From Leptodactylus fallax (Eukaryota > Chordata > Amphibia > Anura > Leptodactylidae), in contig CAMRHE010001075.1 in assembly GCA_947044405.1 (NCBI GenBank), positions 169,787 to 233,786 on the forward strand: DNA of 64,000 nt. The letters are read 5' to 3'. Shown one piece after another: positions 43,847 through 54,733 of the stretch. A program made the position numbers and the translations under genes. The stretch's first letter is position 1. Each line of letters begins with the position of its first letter. The notes below the pieces were generated by a model that was given only the letters and a program-made list of their open reading frames with translations, made no database searches and was not told the DNA's origin.

Positions 43847-44065
43847 ATTATTATCCTCTGTGGCCTTATCAGACCCCATAGTATATTAAATGGAGGCCTA
43901 TGGGGAGCTGAGGAAAAATAGCAAACACTTATACTCACCTTGCCTCAGCTATCCTGGGCATTTTTGTGGTTTCCAGCGGTCCCCAGCATCCTCTTGAGGC
44001 CTGTTCCGGCCTATGTCTGATATCTGCTGAGGTGTGATTGGGCCTCAGCGGTCACATGGGGCCCA
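43847..44065 (+). repeat. foldback-type repeat, copy 2 (half)
   Basis: Related to the left half of 7535-7908: AGACCCCATAGTATA, AGCAAACACTTATACTCACC, then GATTGGGCCTCAGCGGTCACATGGGG. The right, inverted half seen at 7840-7908 is absent. Confidence 0.6.
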
Positions 44066-44469
44066 TTGGGTTCTGTCCCAGTGTTTGATGTATAGAATAG
44101 CACTGCATGCAGTTTCCACTGCAAATGTGAACAGGGCAGAGGTTTAACATGTACTAATGACATTTTTTTCTGTACTAAAAGAGGTTTTGGTCATTGACTA
44201 GAGTTCTACCAAACGTATTTCATTTAACCTGTTCAAGTGCATGATCTTTGCTGTATGTATGGATATTTTTTTTTCTCTGTAATACTTCATTCGCTTTGTG
44301 GTGAAACTAAAGGGAAATGTAACATTTCCTGTAAAATCCCTTCACAGTTTACACCTGTGTTTTACAGTACCAGCAAAGGTTATGAGATTTTGGTTAATCT
44401 CATTCACGCACTGTGGAAAAAAAACGCAGCAAGTTAATTTTATCTGTGGAATCGCAAGCGTTTTCTCTA
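44066..44469. other. unassigned interval
   Basis: Nothing recognised. Confidence 0.3.
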
Positions 44470-44844
44470 TATATTTAATCAGTGTCGGACTGGGATGTCT
44501 GGAGCCCACCAGTGGAATTGTTTCTAGGGGTCCACCATCAGAACCCCTGCAGATCAGCGGTACCGAGACAGAACGGCTAAAGGTAATAACATGCCAGGAG
44601 CCATGCTGCTCACCCACTATACCATGTGCACCACTGCACTACCTAAACCTACTGCTACACCTTGTATGGCAAGTGAACAGCGTGGATCCTAGAATTGTTA
44701 CCTTTACCTGTAGCCGCACTGTCCTGGAAAAGCTGATCTGCAGAGGTCCTGGCTGTTGTATCATCGTAGATGTAATATTGATGGCCTATCCTAAGGACAG
44801 GCCATCAATATTAGGAAGATGGATAAATCCTTTAAAGAGGTTGT
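44470..44844. repeat. hairpin-bearing repeat at the LINE insertion site
   Basis: Contains a 39-nt near-perfect palindrome at 44774-44812 (AATATTGATGGCCTATCCT and its inverse, one mismatch) and ends CCTTTAAAGAGGTTGTC, where LINE A begins. It resembles dispersed hairpin repeats of frog genomes, which is recollection, not a search. No coding capacity. Confidence 0.5.
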
Positions 44845-45029
44845 CGAAGGAATTGGAACTATTTTATTATAAAAGTAGAAAAAGTTCACAAACACTGTCA
44901 CATACGAAAAATACCATACAAAAACCATAAACAGAGACAATACATAAATCCAAAACATAGCATAAATAACATCAATACAAGAAAACGTCAAGACAAAATT
45001 AAAACCGAAAACATGCGCAAACCAGCCCC

Positions 45030-45095
45030 CATCCATTCCGTCTTTCATTCCGCCTTTCATTCTGCCTTTCACTCCGCCTTTCATTCTTCTTCAGC
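45030..45095. repeat. 12-bp tandem repeat in LINE A 3' UTR
   Basis: Units of the type CCGCCTTTCATT repeat about five times. A shorter, diverged version is in copy B at about 53780-53830. Confidence 0.75.
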
Positions 45096-45494
45096 CATCC
45101 GTCAGTCAAAACTCTAGCTATCCTAAAAACAAAGAAAAAAACTAAATGAGCGATGTACAATGAAACATATAACGAAAACATATAACACTAATAAACCCCA
45201 ACTGAAACTTACTATGAAAATTTATTTTATTTATTTATTTTTTTCTTCCCTTCACCACACCCGGCCAGCACCACGCCCCATGTCCTCCCATGTCCGCATA
45301 GTCCTGGTGCTGGCACCACCCACCACCGAGCCCCTGAAACCCCGACCTGGCTCTCCGCCTCATGTCCTCTAATGTCCGCATAGTCCAGAGCCAGGCCGGG
45401 CACACGAAAACCCATAAACCAAACCCTCCACCCCCAAAAAGAAACCCCCCTCCCAAACAACCTACCCCCCTAAAAAAACCCTTAACTACTAACA

Positions 45495-45620
45495 AACAAA
45501 TGGGATTACGAAATGGAATATGGAAAATGAATATGGGATATGGAAATAGATATGAAAAATGGAAATGGAAATGGAAAATGAATATGGGATATGGAAAAAT
45601 GGAAAATGGGAAAACAGACA
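45495..45620. repeat. ATGGAAA-type low-complexity repeat in LINE A 3' UTR
   Basis: Irregular array of ATGGAATATGG, AAATGGA and GAATATGGGAT words. A related array is at about 54236-54345 in copy B. Confidence 0.75.
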
Positions 45621-46021
45621 CAACATATGATAAACGACAACAATAACAAATAACAAGTACCAGACAAATAACAAAACCCACCATCCTACATAACCCGTTG
45701 AGATTACCTTCCCTCCCATGAACCTCCCATGGGCCTAGGGTCGGTTATCCTCAAGCCTCTTACCCTTCTATCCGTTTTTCCAAAACAAAAATGACTATGC
45801 GGTGACACGCCAGCCCTCCACCAGGAAGAGAGCACAGGAGGCCTGTCCCTGTCTACTCTCCCTACCACTATGTCCCTATCTATCATTCTGTCCCTACCCT
45901 GTCCCTACCTGTCCCTCCCTATCAGAAAATAATAAAACCCACCCCTCGTGCCAACCTTGCCCTACCTGTCCCTATCTGGCCCTAACCTAACTCACCTACT
46001 TTGAATCCCTTATTCTAACCC

Positions 46022-49000
46022 TCAGGTAACAGAAAAGGTGAACCCCGTCCAGAGGGTACCAGCCCTCTCTGCACCCAGCCCCTCATACTCCCGAGAACGC
46101 ACCCTCACCAGGTCCACCATGATGTTTTTAACCACCTCTACCTCCGGGAGGATTTTGCCTCACGTCGATACTAGACTCCGGGATGACCACAAGTGGAACC
46201 TGACCACTGCACTAACTATAAAAAGTGTCTGGCAGTCCCTGCCCTCCGGGTGTTTGAATGCCCCATAGGCCCACTCGGCATAGGAAAGGCCAGCCAGCCG
46301 CAGCCAACCGGTGGAGGTCCCCACCAATTTGCAAACCCTTATATTGAAGGGGCACTGAAGCAGGAAGTGCTCCATGCTTTCCAGCATGTCACCACACTCC
46401 TCCCGAGGGCAGCCTCGCTCGTCGGAGTTCCGGTACTTCAAGTTCCCCCTCACATATAACTTACCTAGGAGGCAGCGCCAGGTCAGATCCCAAAACTTCT
46501 GAGGAAACCTTTTGTAGTTAAGAAAACGCAACCCTCCCTCTAAGGTTTCTCCTGGGCAATCTTTGAGCGCCAGAGGCTTCTGGAAGCGGGTCAACAGGAC
46601 CTTGTCATCAAGAAAACATCTTGACTGAGTCCTGATCTCCCACGCCCCCAGACCCCACCGACGAATCACCTTCAAGACCAGGGAAGCATAGGCCGGGAGA
46701 TATCCATGGGGTGCACGAAGATCTTTCACTTGCCCTCCTGACTCCCATTTCTGGAAGAAGGGCCGAAACCACCCCTGGCAGGAGGCTACCTACGAAGGAG
46801 CCCCCTCGGAGGAGAGGTTTGGTAGATTGATCTTAAGAAAGGTGTTCATTAAGAACACCACGGGGTTAACCATATTTAAACCCCCTAGCCTCCTTGTGCG
46901 GTATGTAACCTTCCTCCTGATTAGGTTGAGCCTGTTCCCCCATAACAGTTGGAAGAACAGGCAACAGATCCTACTCCAACAAGACTCTGGCAAGGCACAG
47001 ACGCTACCTAGATAGATCACCAACGGGAGCAGGAAGGCTTTGGCAAGGTGAACCCTTTCTCTCAGGGTCAAAGACCAACCCTTCCAGCAATCAACTCTCT
47101 GGGCGACATCCTTAAGCCTACCTTCCCAATTTTGGAGTGGGTAATCACCCTGGCCAAAATGGATGCCTAAGATCTTTACAGACCCCTGGGGTTCTGGGAG
47201 GGTGTCCGGGAGAGAAAAACCAGGCTCTCCCCCTCCCAGCCAGAGGCTTCCACACTTATTCCTGTTTACAGCTGATCCGGAAGCCTCCGAGTAACTGTCC
47301 ACTTCAGACATCACCCATTCAAGCTCCTCCCGTGACGAGACAAGAACGGTGACATCATCCGCGTAGGCTACTGTCCTCAAAGGGGAGCCGGTGCCCTCCA
47401 GGTCCATCCTGACTCCCGCCACCGGCCCACCATTAATCCACCTAATCAAGGGATCAATGGCGAACACATACAATAGCGGGCTCAAGGGACATCCCTGTCG
47501 GACGCCCGACCACACCTCAAAAGGACGACCAACCAACCATTCACAAGCGGGAAAGACTCAGCCCCAGCGTATAAGGTCTGCAAACACTGAATGAACCCTG
47601 CGGGCAGGCCGTAACTCAAGAGAGTTGACCACAAATACTCGTGATTGACCCTGTCAAAGGCCTTAGCCTGATCTAGGGACAGCAAGTACCCCTTCCACCG
47701 ACCTGCCCTACTCTGCTCCACAGCCTCCCTGACACTCAGGACCGCACTTAAGGTGCTACGACCGGGAACAGAGCAGTGCTGAGCCGGCGAGAGGAGCCGG
47801 GGCGCAAACTGTACCAGCCGGTTGAAAAGTACCTTCGCCAGAATCTTTCGGTCCGTATTGAGAAGTGCTATGGGCCGCCAGTTCTCAATATGGCTCGGAT
47901 CCTTACCCTTTGACAGAACTATAAGGGCGGACCTCCTCATTGACTTCGGCAGAGTGCCCGAGGATAGACACTCATTAAGCACGTCAGTCAAGAGGGGAGC
48001 CAAAGCTCCTTTAAAGGTCCGATAGAACTCAGATGTTAAGCCATCTGGGCCAGGTGACTTCTTGAGGGCAAGACCCTCAATAGCCCTGACGACTTCCTCT
48101 TCCCTTATAGGTTCTATCAAAACACCAAGAGAAGGGTCTTCTGCTGACTCAGGAATGGCTTCAGCCAAGAAACCTGAAATCCGATCCCGATTCAGTTCCT
48201 TCTTTGCCAAAAGGTTCGAGTAGAAAGACCTGACGACCTCCAAGATCCCTGACCTGGATCTTGTCAGGGATCCTGTACTGTCAATCAGGCCTGTTACTGT
48301 CTTACAAGTCACTGACATCTTACAGTTCCTGTAGGGGTCGGGCGAGCGGTATTTCCCGAAATCCCTCTCAAGAACCAAGGATGCGTGCCTATCATACTGA
48401 CACCCTTTAAGCAAAGCCTTCACACCGGAGATATCCTCCTGGCTACCTCCGGTCGAGACCAGATGTTCAAGTCTCTTCCTCAGTGCACTGTACATGCGGT
48501 ACATGTCCAGTGACCTGAGGCTTGAGAGCCGGCGGAAAAATCCCGCCACCCTTTTTTTTAATATCTCCCACCACTCTGACCTAGTGCCCTCAAGACCCAG
48601 TAATAGTACCTGATCCTGAAGAAACTCCTCAAAGGCTTGTCTTACAGCTGCCTCCTCAAGGAGTGACGAATTCAGCCTCCACAAACCTCTTCCTCTCCGG
48701 AGGGTTTCTGAAATATTCAAAGAAAATAAAATTAGGCAGTGATCGGAGAACTCCACCTCCACCACGGACACAGGGGTGGTGACGGAATTCTCCTTCAAAA
48801 AAAACCTATCTATCCTGGACCTAACACTTCCTCTCTGAAAGGTGAACCCACGGTGACCTGGGGAATGCCTGATGTGGATATCCTCCAGGCGAGCTTTACT
48901 CACTATGCTATTTAACGCGACGCCATCATAGGGCAGTCTATCTCTGGTACCTCCTCGGTCTTGGGGTCTAGTTATGGTATTAAAATCCCCACCAAAGATG

Positions 49001-49416
49001 ACTTGTTTGCCCGTAAAAAGAAAAGGCTTGATCTTCATAAAGAGGCTTTTACGGTCCCACTTTGTCTGGGGACCGTAGATGTTAATGAGGCGCAGGCTTT
49101 GCCCCTTCATGAAGACGTCTAAGACTAGGCACCTTCCCATTTCGAGCTCGATCAGTCGCTGGCATTTCACCTCTGCGGTAAAAAGCACCGCCACTCCACT
49201 ATACGGCTCAGCCGCAAGAGACCAGTAGGAGGGCCCCCTGCGCCACTCCCTCCTTGCTCTGTTTATCTCTGATAGAGTACAGAGCCTGGTCTCCTGCAAA
49301 AACAAAATGTCAGCTTCAACCCGGCCAAGAAAATCAAAGGCTGCAAACCTAGCCGTATCAGACTTAATGCTGGCCACATTAATGGTGGCCAGCGTCAGTG
49401 GAGAGGGGACTGCCAT
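46022..49416 (-). pseudogene. LINE A ORF2: APE endonuclease and reverse transcriptase, broken
   Basis: ORF2 nicks target DNA and reverse-transcribes the element RNA at the nick. It starts at ATG 49416 within TAATG. The APE domain (about residues 1-235) shows TINVASIKSD, FLQETRL with the metal-binding Glu, VIFGGDFNTI and VEFSDHCLI. The RT follows: SPGPDGLTSEFY, SLDQAKAFDRVNH, VRQGCPLSPLLY, and the catalytic YADD at 47354-47365. A C-terminal motif C-x4-C-x8-H-x4-C (CPREECGDMLESMEHFLLQC) lies near 46380-46440. Damage relative to copy B: one missing C near 47535 (frameshift), Trp to TAG at 46790-46792, and Arg to TGA at 46160-46162. The frame otherwise runs to TGA at 46022. Full length would be about 1130 codons. 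Confidence 0.92.
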
Positions 49417-49418
49417 TA
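49414..49418 (-). promoter_or_regulatory. TAATG stop-start overlap between LINE ORF1 and ORF2
   Basis: On the minus strand TAA (49418-49416) closes the ORF1-side frame and ATG (49416-49414) opens ORF2, sharing one A. The same TAATG is at 58133-58129 in copy B. UAAUG is the documented translational-coupling site in the SART1 non-LTR element. That it works here is inference. Confidence 0.75.
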
Positions 49419-49826
49419 AAACCGATTGAGCTCAATGACCTTCAGCTTCCCAACCCCTTTCCTCCTATCACCACCACCCCTAGATGAGTCTGAAGAGGAC
49501 CCGCGACTTCTCCTCGTCTTGCGGGTCCTCTTCTTACATTGGGATTGGTCCATCACCTCCCCCGGTGCGGTTTGGCCAGAGGAGGGATGGACCTCCCCCG
49601 CAACTTCTCCCTGAGGAGTTACAGTGGTCGCAGAGACAGTAGCAACTTCGGCCCTGGGTGCATCATCTCCTCCTCCAGGCCCCAGGCCAGCCTCCCCCCC
49701 CAGAGGGCAGGGGGCCCCTCCCGGAGGGAGACTCAGCAGCCCCTGACGGCTCCACCTCTCCCTCTGAAGCCTCCCCTGAGGCCGACGCATCCTCACAGAG
49801 GGATTGGTACCGGTTGGGACCTACCA
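49416..49826 (-). pseudogene. C-terminal remainder of LINE A ORF1
   Basis: Downstream of the TAG at 49827-49829 the same frame stays open to the TAA at 49416. It has a basic, Ser/Arg-rich end (CKKRTRKTRRSRGSSSDSSR) that looks like natural coding. In copy B the matching DNA reads in another frame after a G-run of 13 rather than 9, and shows DGPLVVGPNRYQSL. This suggests that the ancestral ORF1 ran on to TAATG, and that length changes in G/C runs (about 49859-49867, 49693-49700) broke it. Confidence 0.55.
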
Positions 49827-52800
49827 CTAGAGGGCCGTCGAGTCTGCGTTCCTTCGTCGGGGGGGGGCAGGTGTTTTTGCCCTCACTTTACTCGGTGACT
49901 TTCTCCGCTTGACCGTCTCTCCCTCCCCAGCACTGACGTACTGAGAAGAAGATGACTGGTCAGCCTCTTCCTCCCTCTGCAGTCTCCTCATCTCCTCAAC
50001 CAGGGTCGTGCCCACTGCTGCCTCGGCATCAGGATCTGGCCCAGCAGAGCCAGGGGCAGAAGGAAGGCACATAACTCCCTCCCTCTGCTCCCTCCTCCTC
50101 TCGCGCCTCCTTGCCCTTGATGGTGGCTGGGCCTTCTCCCTTTGCCTTGGCAGACTAGTCTCTCCTCCCCCACTCACCCCCTCCGCAGCAGGGACAGCCT
50201 CCTCAACTGCTCCCGCTTGCCGAAGGGTGGTGTTGGCGAAAGACCGTGGACACGCCCCGATCGGGTGCCCAAGGACACCACACAGGTGGCAACGCACCCT
50301 GCCACAGGTCGCCGCGAGATGGCCCACCTCCCCACACATGGCGCACTTCTGCACACGGCAGGAGGCGCTCAAGTGTGAGGGGTCACCGCACCTGTGACAG
50401 AGTTTTGGCTGCCCCTGGTAGAAGACAAGGATCCTGTCTTTCCCAAGGAAGGTTGAGGACGGGATATGCATCACCGAGTTATCCTCGTGTCGCAATTTGA
50501 CCATGAAGGTCCAGGCCCCCGACCATATCCCGAACTCGTCGAGATTTTTCTTTGGGAAGTCCTTGACCTCCCCAAACCTGTTCAGCCAGGTCATGATGTC
50601 CATATAAGAAAGTGACTCGTTACGAGTTAAAACGGTCACTTTCTTAATGTTATCCTGGCGTGACACCGCCCACACCATAAAGTCACGCCAGGCGGGCTCG
50701 TCCTTCACCAGCCTATAGTTTCCCCAGAAGGTTTCTAAGCCCTCCGGGGTAACAAAGCTGATGTCAAACTCCGAGGAGCCGACAGGATGAATCAGGGCAA
50801 AGATGTCGCTTGCCCTGAAACCCATCCCGAGTAGGAGTTCCACGACCCCCCTCCTCTGGGGACAAGGGCCGGCTCCCCCCCACACGAGACGGGCCACGTT
50901 CCTCCGTGTCGGCCCCCTACGCCCGGGTGTAGGGAGAGTCCATCTGGTCTCACCTCCTTCCTCTCGGAACTTCCCTAGGCCAAAACGCTCGATCCAGAAC
51001 CTAAGGTCTCTCGACTGCCCATCTATGGTCATTGTGGACTGGCCCGCCCGTAAAGCCTCCAGGAGCTGCCGTTGCAAATCGCCGTCCCTGGAGCCGGGTG
51101 GAAGACATGATGCACCCCCAGGGGCCCCAGAAGCGACGCTGGCATAGGAGCGTGGGGGCCCTGAGGCCGCAGCAACCTCCGCTGCTGGAGTACCAGCGCC
51201 ACTCCCAGGGACCCCCGCAGAACTACTTAGCCCAGCCACGGCAACCGGAGCACCAGAGGCGGCAACAGTCCGCCCTGGCATAGCCGCCGCGGACCGGGTC
51301 ACTCCAACTGCAGCAGAAGGAACAGCGGCAGAGAGGACAACGGGAGCAACAATATCAGGAGCAGTGACAGGAGTAACAACAGGAGCAACGACAGCATCAG
51401 GAACAGCATCAGGAACAGCAGCAGAAACAACAGCAGGGACAACAGCAGGGACAACAGCAGAAATACCAGAAACAACAGGGGCCACAACTGAAATATTACC
51501 AGCAGTAGAAACACTTTTTTTAGCAGCAATGGTAATAGCCCCTCCTCCCGCAGCCTCCCCGACTACAGGCTCTTGGACCCCCATGCATACTACACCACCT
51601 TCTTCAGGAATACTACTAATTACCCCTTTTGTCCCACCCGCTTTCCCCTTTACCTTACCTGTCTGCTTAACTAGCTTCTCCACTCGTCCATCATTCACAC
51701 CTGCAGTCTTCCTTCTTACAGCGGGGCCGGCTGCACCATTCGCTGATGGCTTCCCCGCCTTTACCTCGGCCTCCGCATCCACAGTCACCCCGGCACCTGA
51801 TGTTGTAGGAGGACACACCCCCTTAGCCCCGGAAGTGACCTCCGCATCACCGGCTTCATCAGCACTGGAGGAGGATGAGCCACGCCCACCTGCCACTCCC
51901 CCTTTCCTACACCTTACTCTGGGGGAAGCCATCGATATTTTAAAACCTCCTACCAGGGAGGGAGGTTTCCCTACGCCACTCCCCTCCACAGGGGGGGCTT
52001 CTTTGCCTTTGCCCTTGTCCGCAACTATGAGCTCCTTGTCCGCCACCACCTGAAAGGTACTATCAGGCGCCATTTTGACTGCTGGCACCCCGGGCACCCC
52101 GCCACTTGGCGTGACCCGAGGTGCCTGCGCCTCCCTTTTCTCTCCTGGAGGCATCGCAACCTGGGCTGAGGTCCCGGCACGATGCTCCCCAGGCAACGAC
52201 CTGACAAATTTAAATGTCTCTATTACTCTTTTTTTTTCCTTCCTTGCCTTCTTCCTGGTCTTGGTTCCTTTTCCCTCCTCCTCCCCGTCCAAATCTGACA
52301 AGCTGAATGCTAATTGGTCCATTCTGGACGGGGACTCCAATTGGCAGATTTGCCTCATCAGCTTCCCGCCTTCTCCCGAGGCTCCACCCTCCTCCTCCTC
52401 CGTCTCGGGCAGTGGTTGGTTCTCTGGGAGTGTGGGAGATTGCGTCACTTCCTGTCCTGTCATTCTGACTTCCTGTCTTGTCATTCTGACTTCCAGTTTC
52501 ACTGCCGGCGCTGATGCCTGTGTATATGTGGGTATCAGGCTGCCGCTACTATGGACGGCTGCCCGACTATACTGTACCGCCATGTTGTCATCTGACTCCA
52601 GGTCTGACTCACAATAGTCGTCCTCTCCCGAGCTGTCTGAGGACACGGGGCCATCCTTCAACAACCGCTCCTGCTGTTTGCGGAAGAAGCGGTCATCGTT
52701 CAGCAGCTTCTCTCTGAACGGCCCCGCGCCCTCCAGAATCTCCGTGCACCTGGCTTCCAGGGCCTTTATTTGTTTTTTCAGGCTCCTTACCTGCTTACTG

Positions 52801-53423
52801 AAAACCGGGCGGTCCTTCCTTGAGGCCCTGTCGCTACGGGCGCGAGCACTCTGAAGCTCCCCACTCATTGCGAACAGGGACCTCCGGGCTCGGTCATATT
52901 CCTCCAGGACCGCCTCGATCCTCCGGCTGTAAATGGCGACTTCCTCTCCAGCCTTCCTGATGCCCCATCCTGCGGGTGATTGCGGCAGCGATGACGGTAA
53001 GCTTGTGTCTTTTCTACTGCTTGCAGGGACCCTTCCAGAGGGAACCGCATATCCTGCGGCCATAGCCCCCTTCGGACCGGCTTCACCCGCCACTGCCGCT
53101 GATGTTACCGCCGTGGCTGATGTTGCCGTTTTCACGGATCCACCTGCCGAGACTGCTGACACCCCTGTCGCCACCGCTACTCCTGCCGGCATCGCCCGCT
53201 CTACGGACGTCGCTGCTCCCGATGCTGTTCCTGATGCTGCAGCCGCCAATGTCGCTGCTGCTGCTCCTGATGCTGCTCCCAATGCTGTTGTCCCGGTCGC
53301 CACTCTCATTGAGGCTTGCTGCCTCAGCGACCTCCGCCTGCCCTGCTCTGCTGGTGCTGTGTCGGCAGACATTCTCCTGCCCCCCGCCTGTAAGGTCCGG
53401 GGGGCAGGAGCTCCACGCTCCAT
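49827..53423 (-). CDS. LINE A ORF1 protein with three CCHC zinc knuckles
   Basis: RNA-binding protein expected to form the retrotransposition particle with ORF2. The ATG at 53423 (MERGAPAPRTLQ) gives 1198 residues; the open frame starts further up, but without ATG. Order: Ala/Thr-rich N-terminus (about 20-140), Arg/Lys/Glu-rich helical and probably coiled-coil region (about 160-250), acidic and Gln/Glu-rich stretch, long Ala/Val/Pro-rich low-complexity segment (about 640-710), conserved C-terminal core from about 790 (FWIERFGLGKFREEGGETRW), then three consecutive C-x2-C-x4-H-x4-C knuckles at 1009-1022, 1027-1040 and 1045-1058. The spacing of four residues between knuckles is regular. The C-terminal end after a G-run is probably frameshifted. 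Frog ORFs of this type often carry ZCCHC3-like names in databases, from memory. Confidence 0.85.
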   Translation of the reverse strand: MERGAPAPRTLQAGGRRMSADTAPAEQGRRRSLRQQASMRVATGTTALGAASGAAAATLAAAASGTASGAATSVERAMPAGVAVATGVSAVSAGGSVKTATSATAVTSAAVAGEAGPKGAMAAGYAVPSGRVPASSRKDTSLPSSLPQSPAGWGIRKAGEEVAIYSRRIEAVLEEYDRARRSLFAMSGELQSARARSDRASRKDRPVFSKQVRSLKKQIKALEARCTEILEGAGPFREKLLNDDRFFRKQQERLLKDGPVSSDSSGEDDYCESDLESDDNMAVQYSRAAVHSSGSLIPTYTQASAPAVKLEVRMTRQEVRMTGQEVTQSPTLPENQPLPETEEEEGGASGEGGKLMRQICQLESPSRMDQLAFSLSDLDGEEEGKGTKTRKKARKEKKRVIETFKFVRSLPGEHRAGTSAQVAMPPGEKREAQAPRVTPSGGVPGVPAVKMAPDSTFQVVADKELIVADKGKGKEAPPVEGSGVGKPPSLVGGFKISMASPRVRCRKGGVAGGRGSSSSSADEAGDAEVTSGAKGVCPPTTSGAGVTVDAEAEVKAGKPSANGAAGPAVRRKTAGVNDGRVEKLVKQTGKVKGKAGGTKGVISSIPEEGGVVCMGVQEPVVGEAAGGGAITIAAKKSVSTAGNISVVAPVVSGISAVVPAVVPAVVSAAVPDAVPDAVVAPVVTPVTAPDIVAPVVLSAAVPSAAVGVTRSAAAMPGRTVAASGAPVAVAGLSSSAGVPGSGAGTPAAEVAAASGPPRSYASVASGAPGGASCLPPGSRDGDLQRQLLEALRAGQSTMTIDGQSRDLRFWIERFGLGKFREEGGETRWTLPTPGRRGPTRRNVARLVWGGAGPCPQRRGVVELLLGMGFRASDIFALIHPVGSSEFDISFVTPEGLETFWGNYRLVKDEPAWRDFMVWAVSRQDNIKKVTVLTRNESLSYMDIMTWLNRFGEVKDFPKKNLDEFGIWSGAWTFMVKLRHEDNSVMHIPSSTFLGKDRILVFYQGQPKLCHRCGDPSHLSASCRVQKCAMCGEVGHLAATCGRVRCHLCGVLGHPIGACPRSFANTTLRQAGAVEEAVPAAEGVSGGGETSLPRQREKAQPPSRARRRERRREQREGVMCLPSAPGSAGPDPDAEAAVGTTLVEEMRRLQREEEADQSSSSQYVSAGEGETVKRRKSPSKVRAKTPAPPRRRNADSTAL

Positions 53424-53586
53424 GATAAGGCTCCCTTCCGCACGGGGAAGGGAGTCGGAGCGACGGTATGTAACACACAAAAGACCGAAAACCACACCCA
53501 ATAATCGGTCTCCAAGTATCGAAAAAGCCTCTTAAGCCTCTGGACTCAGGAGCTCAAACAAGTGTGTCTGACTCCCACGGTTGCCC
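53424..53586 (-). other. LINE A 5' UTR and junction with LINE B
   Basis: About 163 bp between the ORF1 start and the point where copy B's 3' end begins (CGAAGGAATTGG on the plus strand at 53587). No poly-A or spacer separates the two copies. Confidence 0.6.
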
Positions 53587-53750
53587 CGAAGGAATTGGAA
53601 CTATTTTATTAGAAAAGTAGAAAAAGTTCACAAACACTGTCACATACGAAAATACAATATAAAACTATAAACAGAGACAATACATAAATCTAAAACATAG
53701 CATAAAACCATCAACAAATAAAATACAAGAAAACACCGGGACAAAAAAAA

Positions 53751-53978
53751 AAAAAAAAAACAATCGCGAACCAGCCCCATCCATTCTGCCTTTCACTCCG
53801 CCTTTCACGCCACCTTTCACTCTTCTCCCGTCTTTCTCCAGTCATCCGTCAGTCAAAAACTCTAAGAAAAGAAAATCTAAATGAGCAATATACAATGGAA
53901 ACATATAACGGAAACTTATAACACTAACAAAATCCCCAACTGAAACTTACTAAAAATTTTTTTTTTTTTTTTTTTTTT
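53751..53978. repeat. long A and T runs in LINE B 3' UTR
   Basis: A run of about 18 A at 53744-53762 and about 30 T at about 53950-53978. Copy A has much shorter runs at the same places. Run length here is prone to sequencing error. Confidence 0.5.
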
Positions 53979-54733
53979 TTTCCCCTCACCACACCCGGCC
54001 AGCACCACGCCCCCATGTCCTCCCATGTCCGCATAGTCCTGGTGCTGGCACCACCCACCACCAAGCCCCTGAAACCCAACCTGGCTCTCCGCCTCATGTC
54101 CTCCCATGTCCGCGTAGTCCAGAGCCAGGCCGGGCACACGAAAACCTATAAACCAAACCCTCCACCCCCAAAAAGAAACCCCCCCTCCCAAACAACCTAC
54201 CCCCCTGAAAAACCCCTTAACTACTAACAAACAAATGGAATTATGGAATATGGAAAATGAAATATGGGATATGGAAATGGATATGAAAAATGGAAATGGA
54301 AAATGAATATGGGATACAGAAAAATGGAAAATGGACACAACATATGAACGACAACAATAACAAATAACAAATACCAGACAAGTAACAAAAACCCACCATC
54401 CTACATAACCTGTTAAATTACCTTCCCTCCCATGAACCTCCCATGGGCCTAGGGTCGGTTATCCTCAAGCCTCTTACCCTTCCATCTGATTTCCAAAACA
54501 AAAATGCCTATGTGGTGACACGCCAGCCCTCCACCAGGAAGAGAGCACAGGAGGCCCATCCCTGTCTACTCGCCCTACCGCTATATCCCTATCTATCATT
54601 CTGTCCCTACCCTGTCCTTACCTGTCCCTCCCTATCAGAAAATAATAAACCCCACCCCTCGTGAAAACCTTGCCCTACCTATCCCTATCTGGCCCTAACC
54701 TAACTAACCTACTTTAAATCCCCTATCTAACCC

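Larger units (their letters stand above)
44845..53586 (-). mobile_element. L1-Tx1-type non-LTR retrotransposon, copy A, near full length
   Basis: Minus-strand order: 5' UTR (53586-53424), ORF1 with three CCHC zinc knuckles (53423-49827, remnant to 49416), ORF2 with APE endonuclease and reverse transcriptase (49416-46022), 3' UTR (46021-44845). The 3' end, read on the minus strand, is ...CAATTCCTTCG without a poly-A tail and is shared exactly with copy B at 53587. ORF1 with CCHC knuckles plus APE-RT fits the L1-Tx1 clade known from Xenopus and fish. Copy B follows head to tail on its 5' side. Confidence 0.88.

Noticed and set aside
51364..53535. Long plus-strand open frames of 180-229 codons opposite LINE ORF1
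   Set aside because: They are antisense shadows of a GC-rich coding region with strong codon bias. The minus-strand frame has the zinc knuckles and is the real one.
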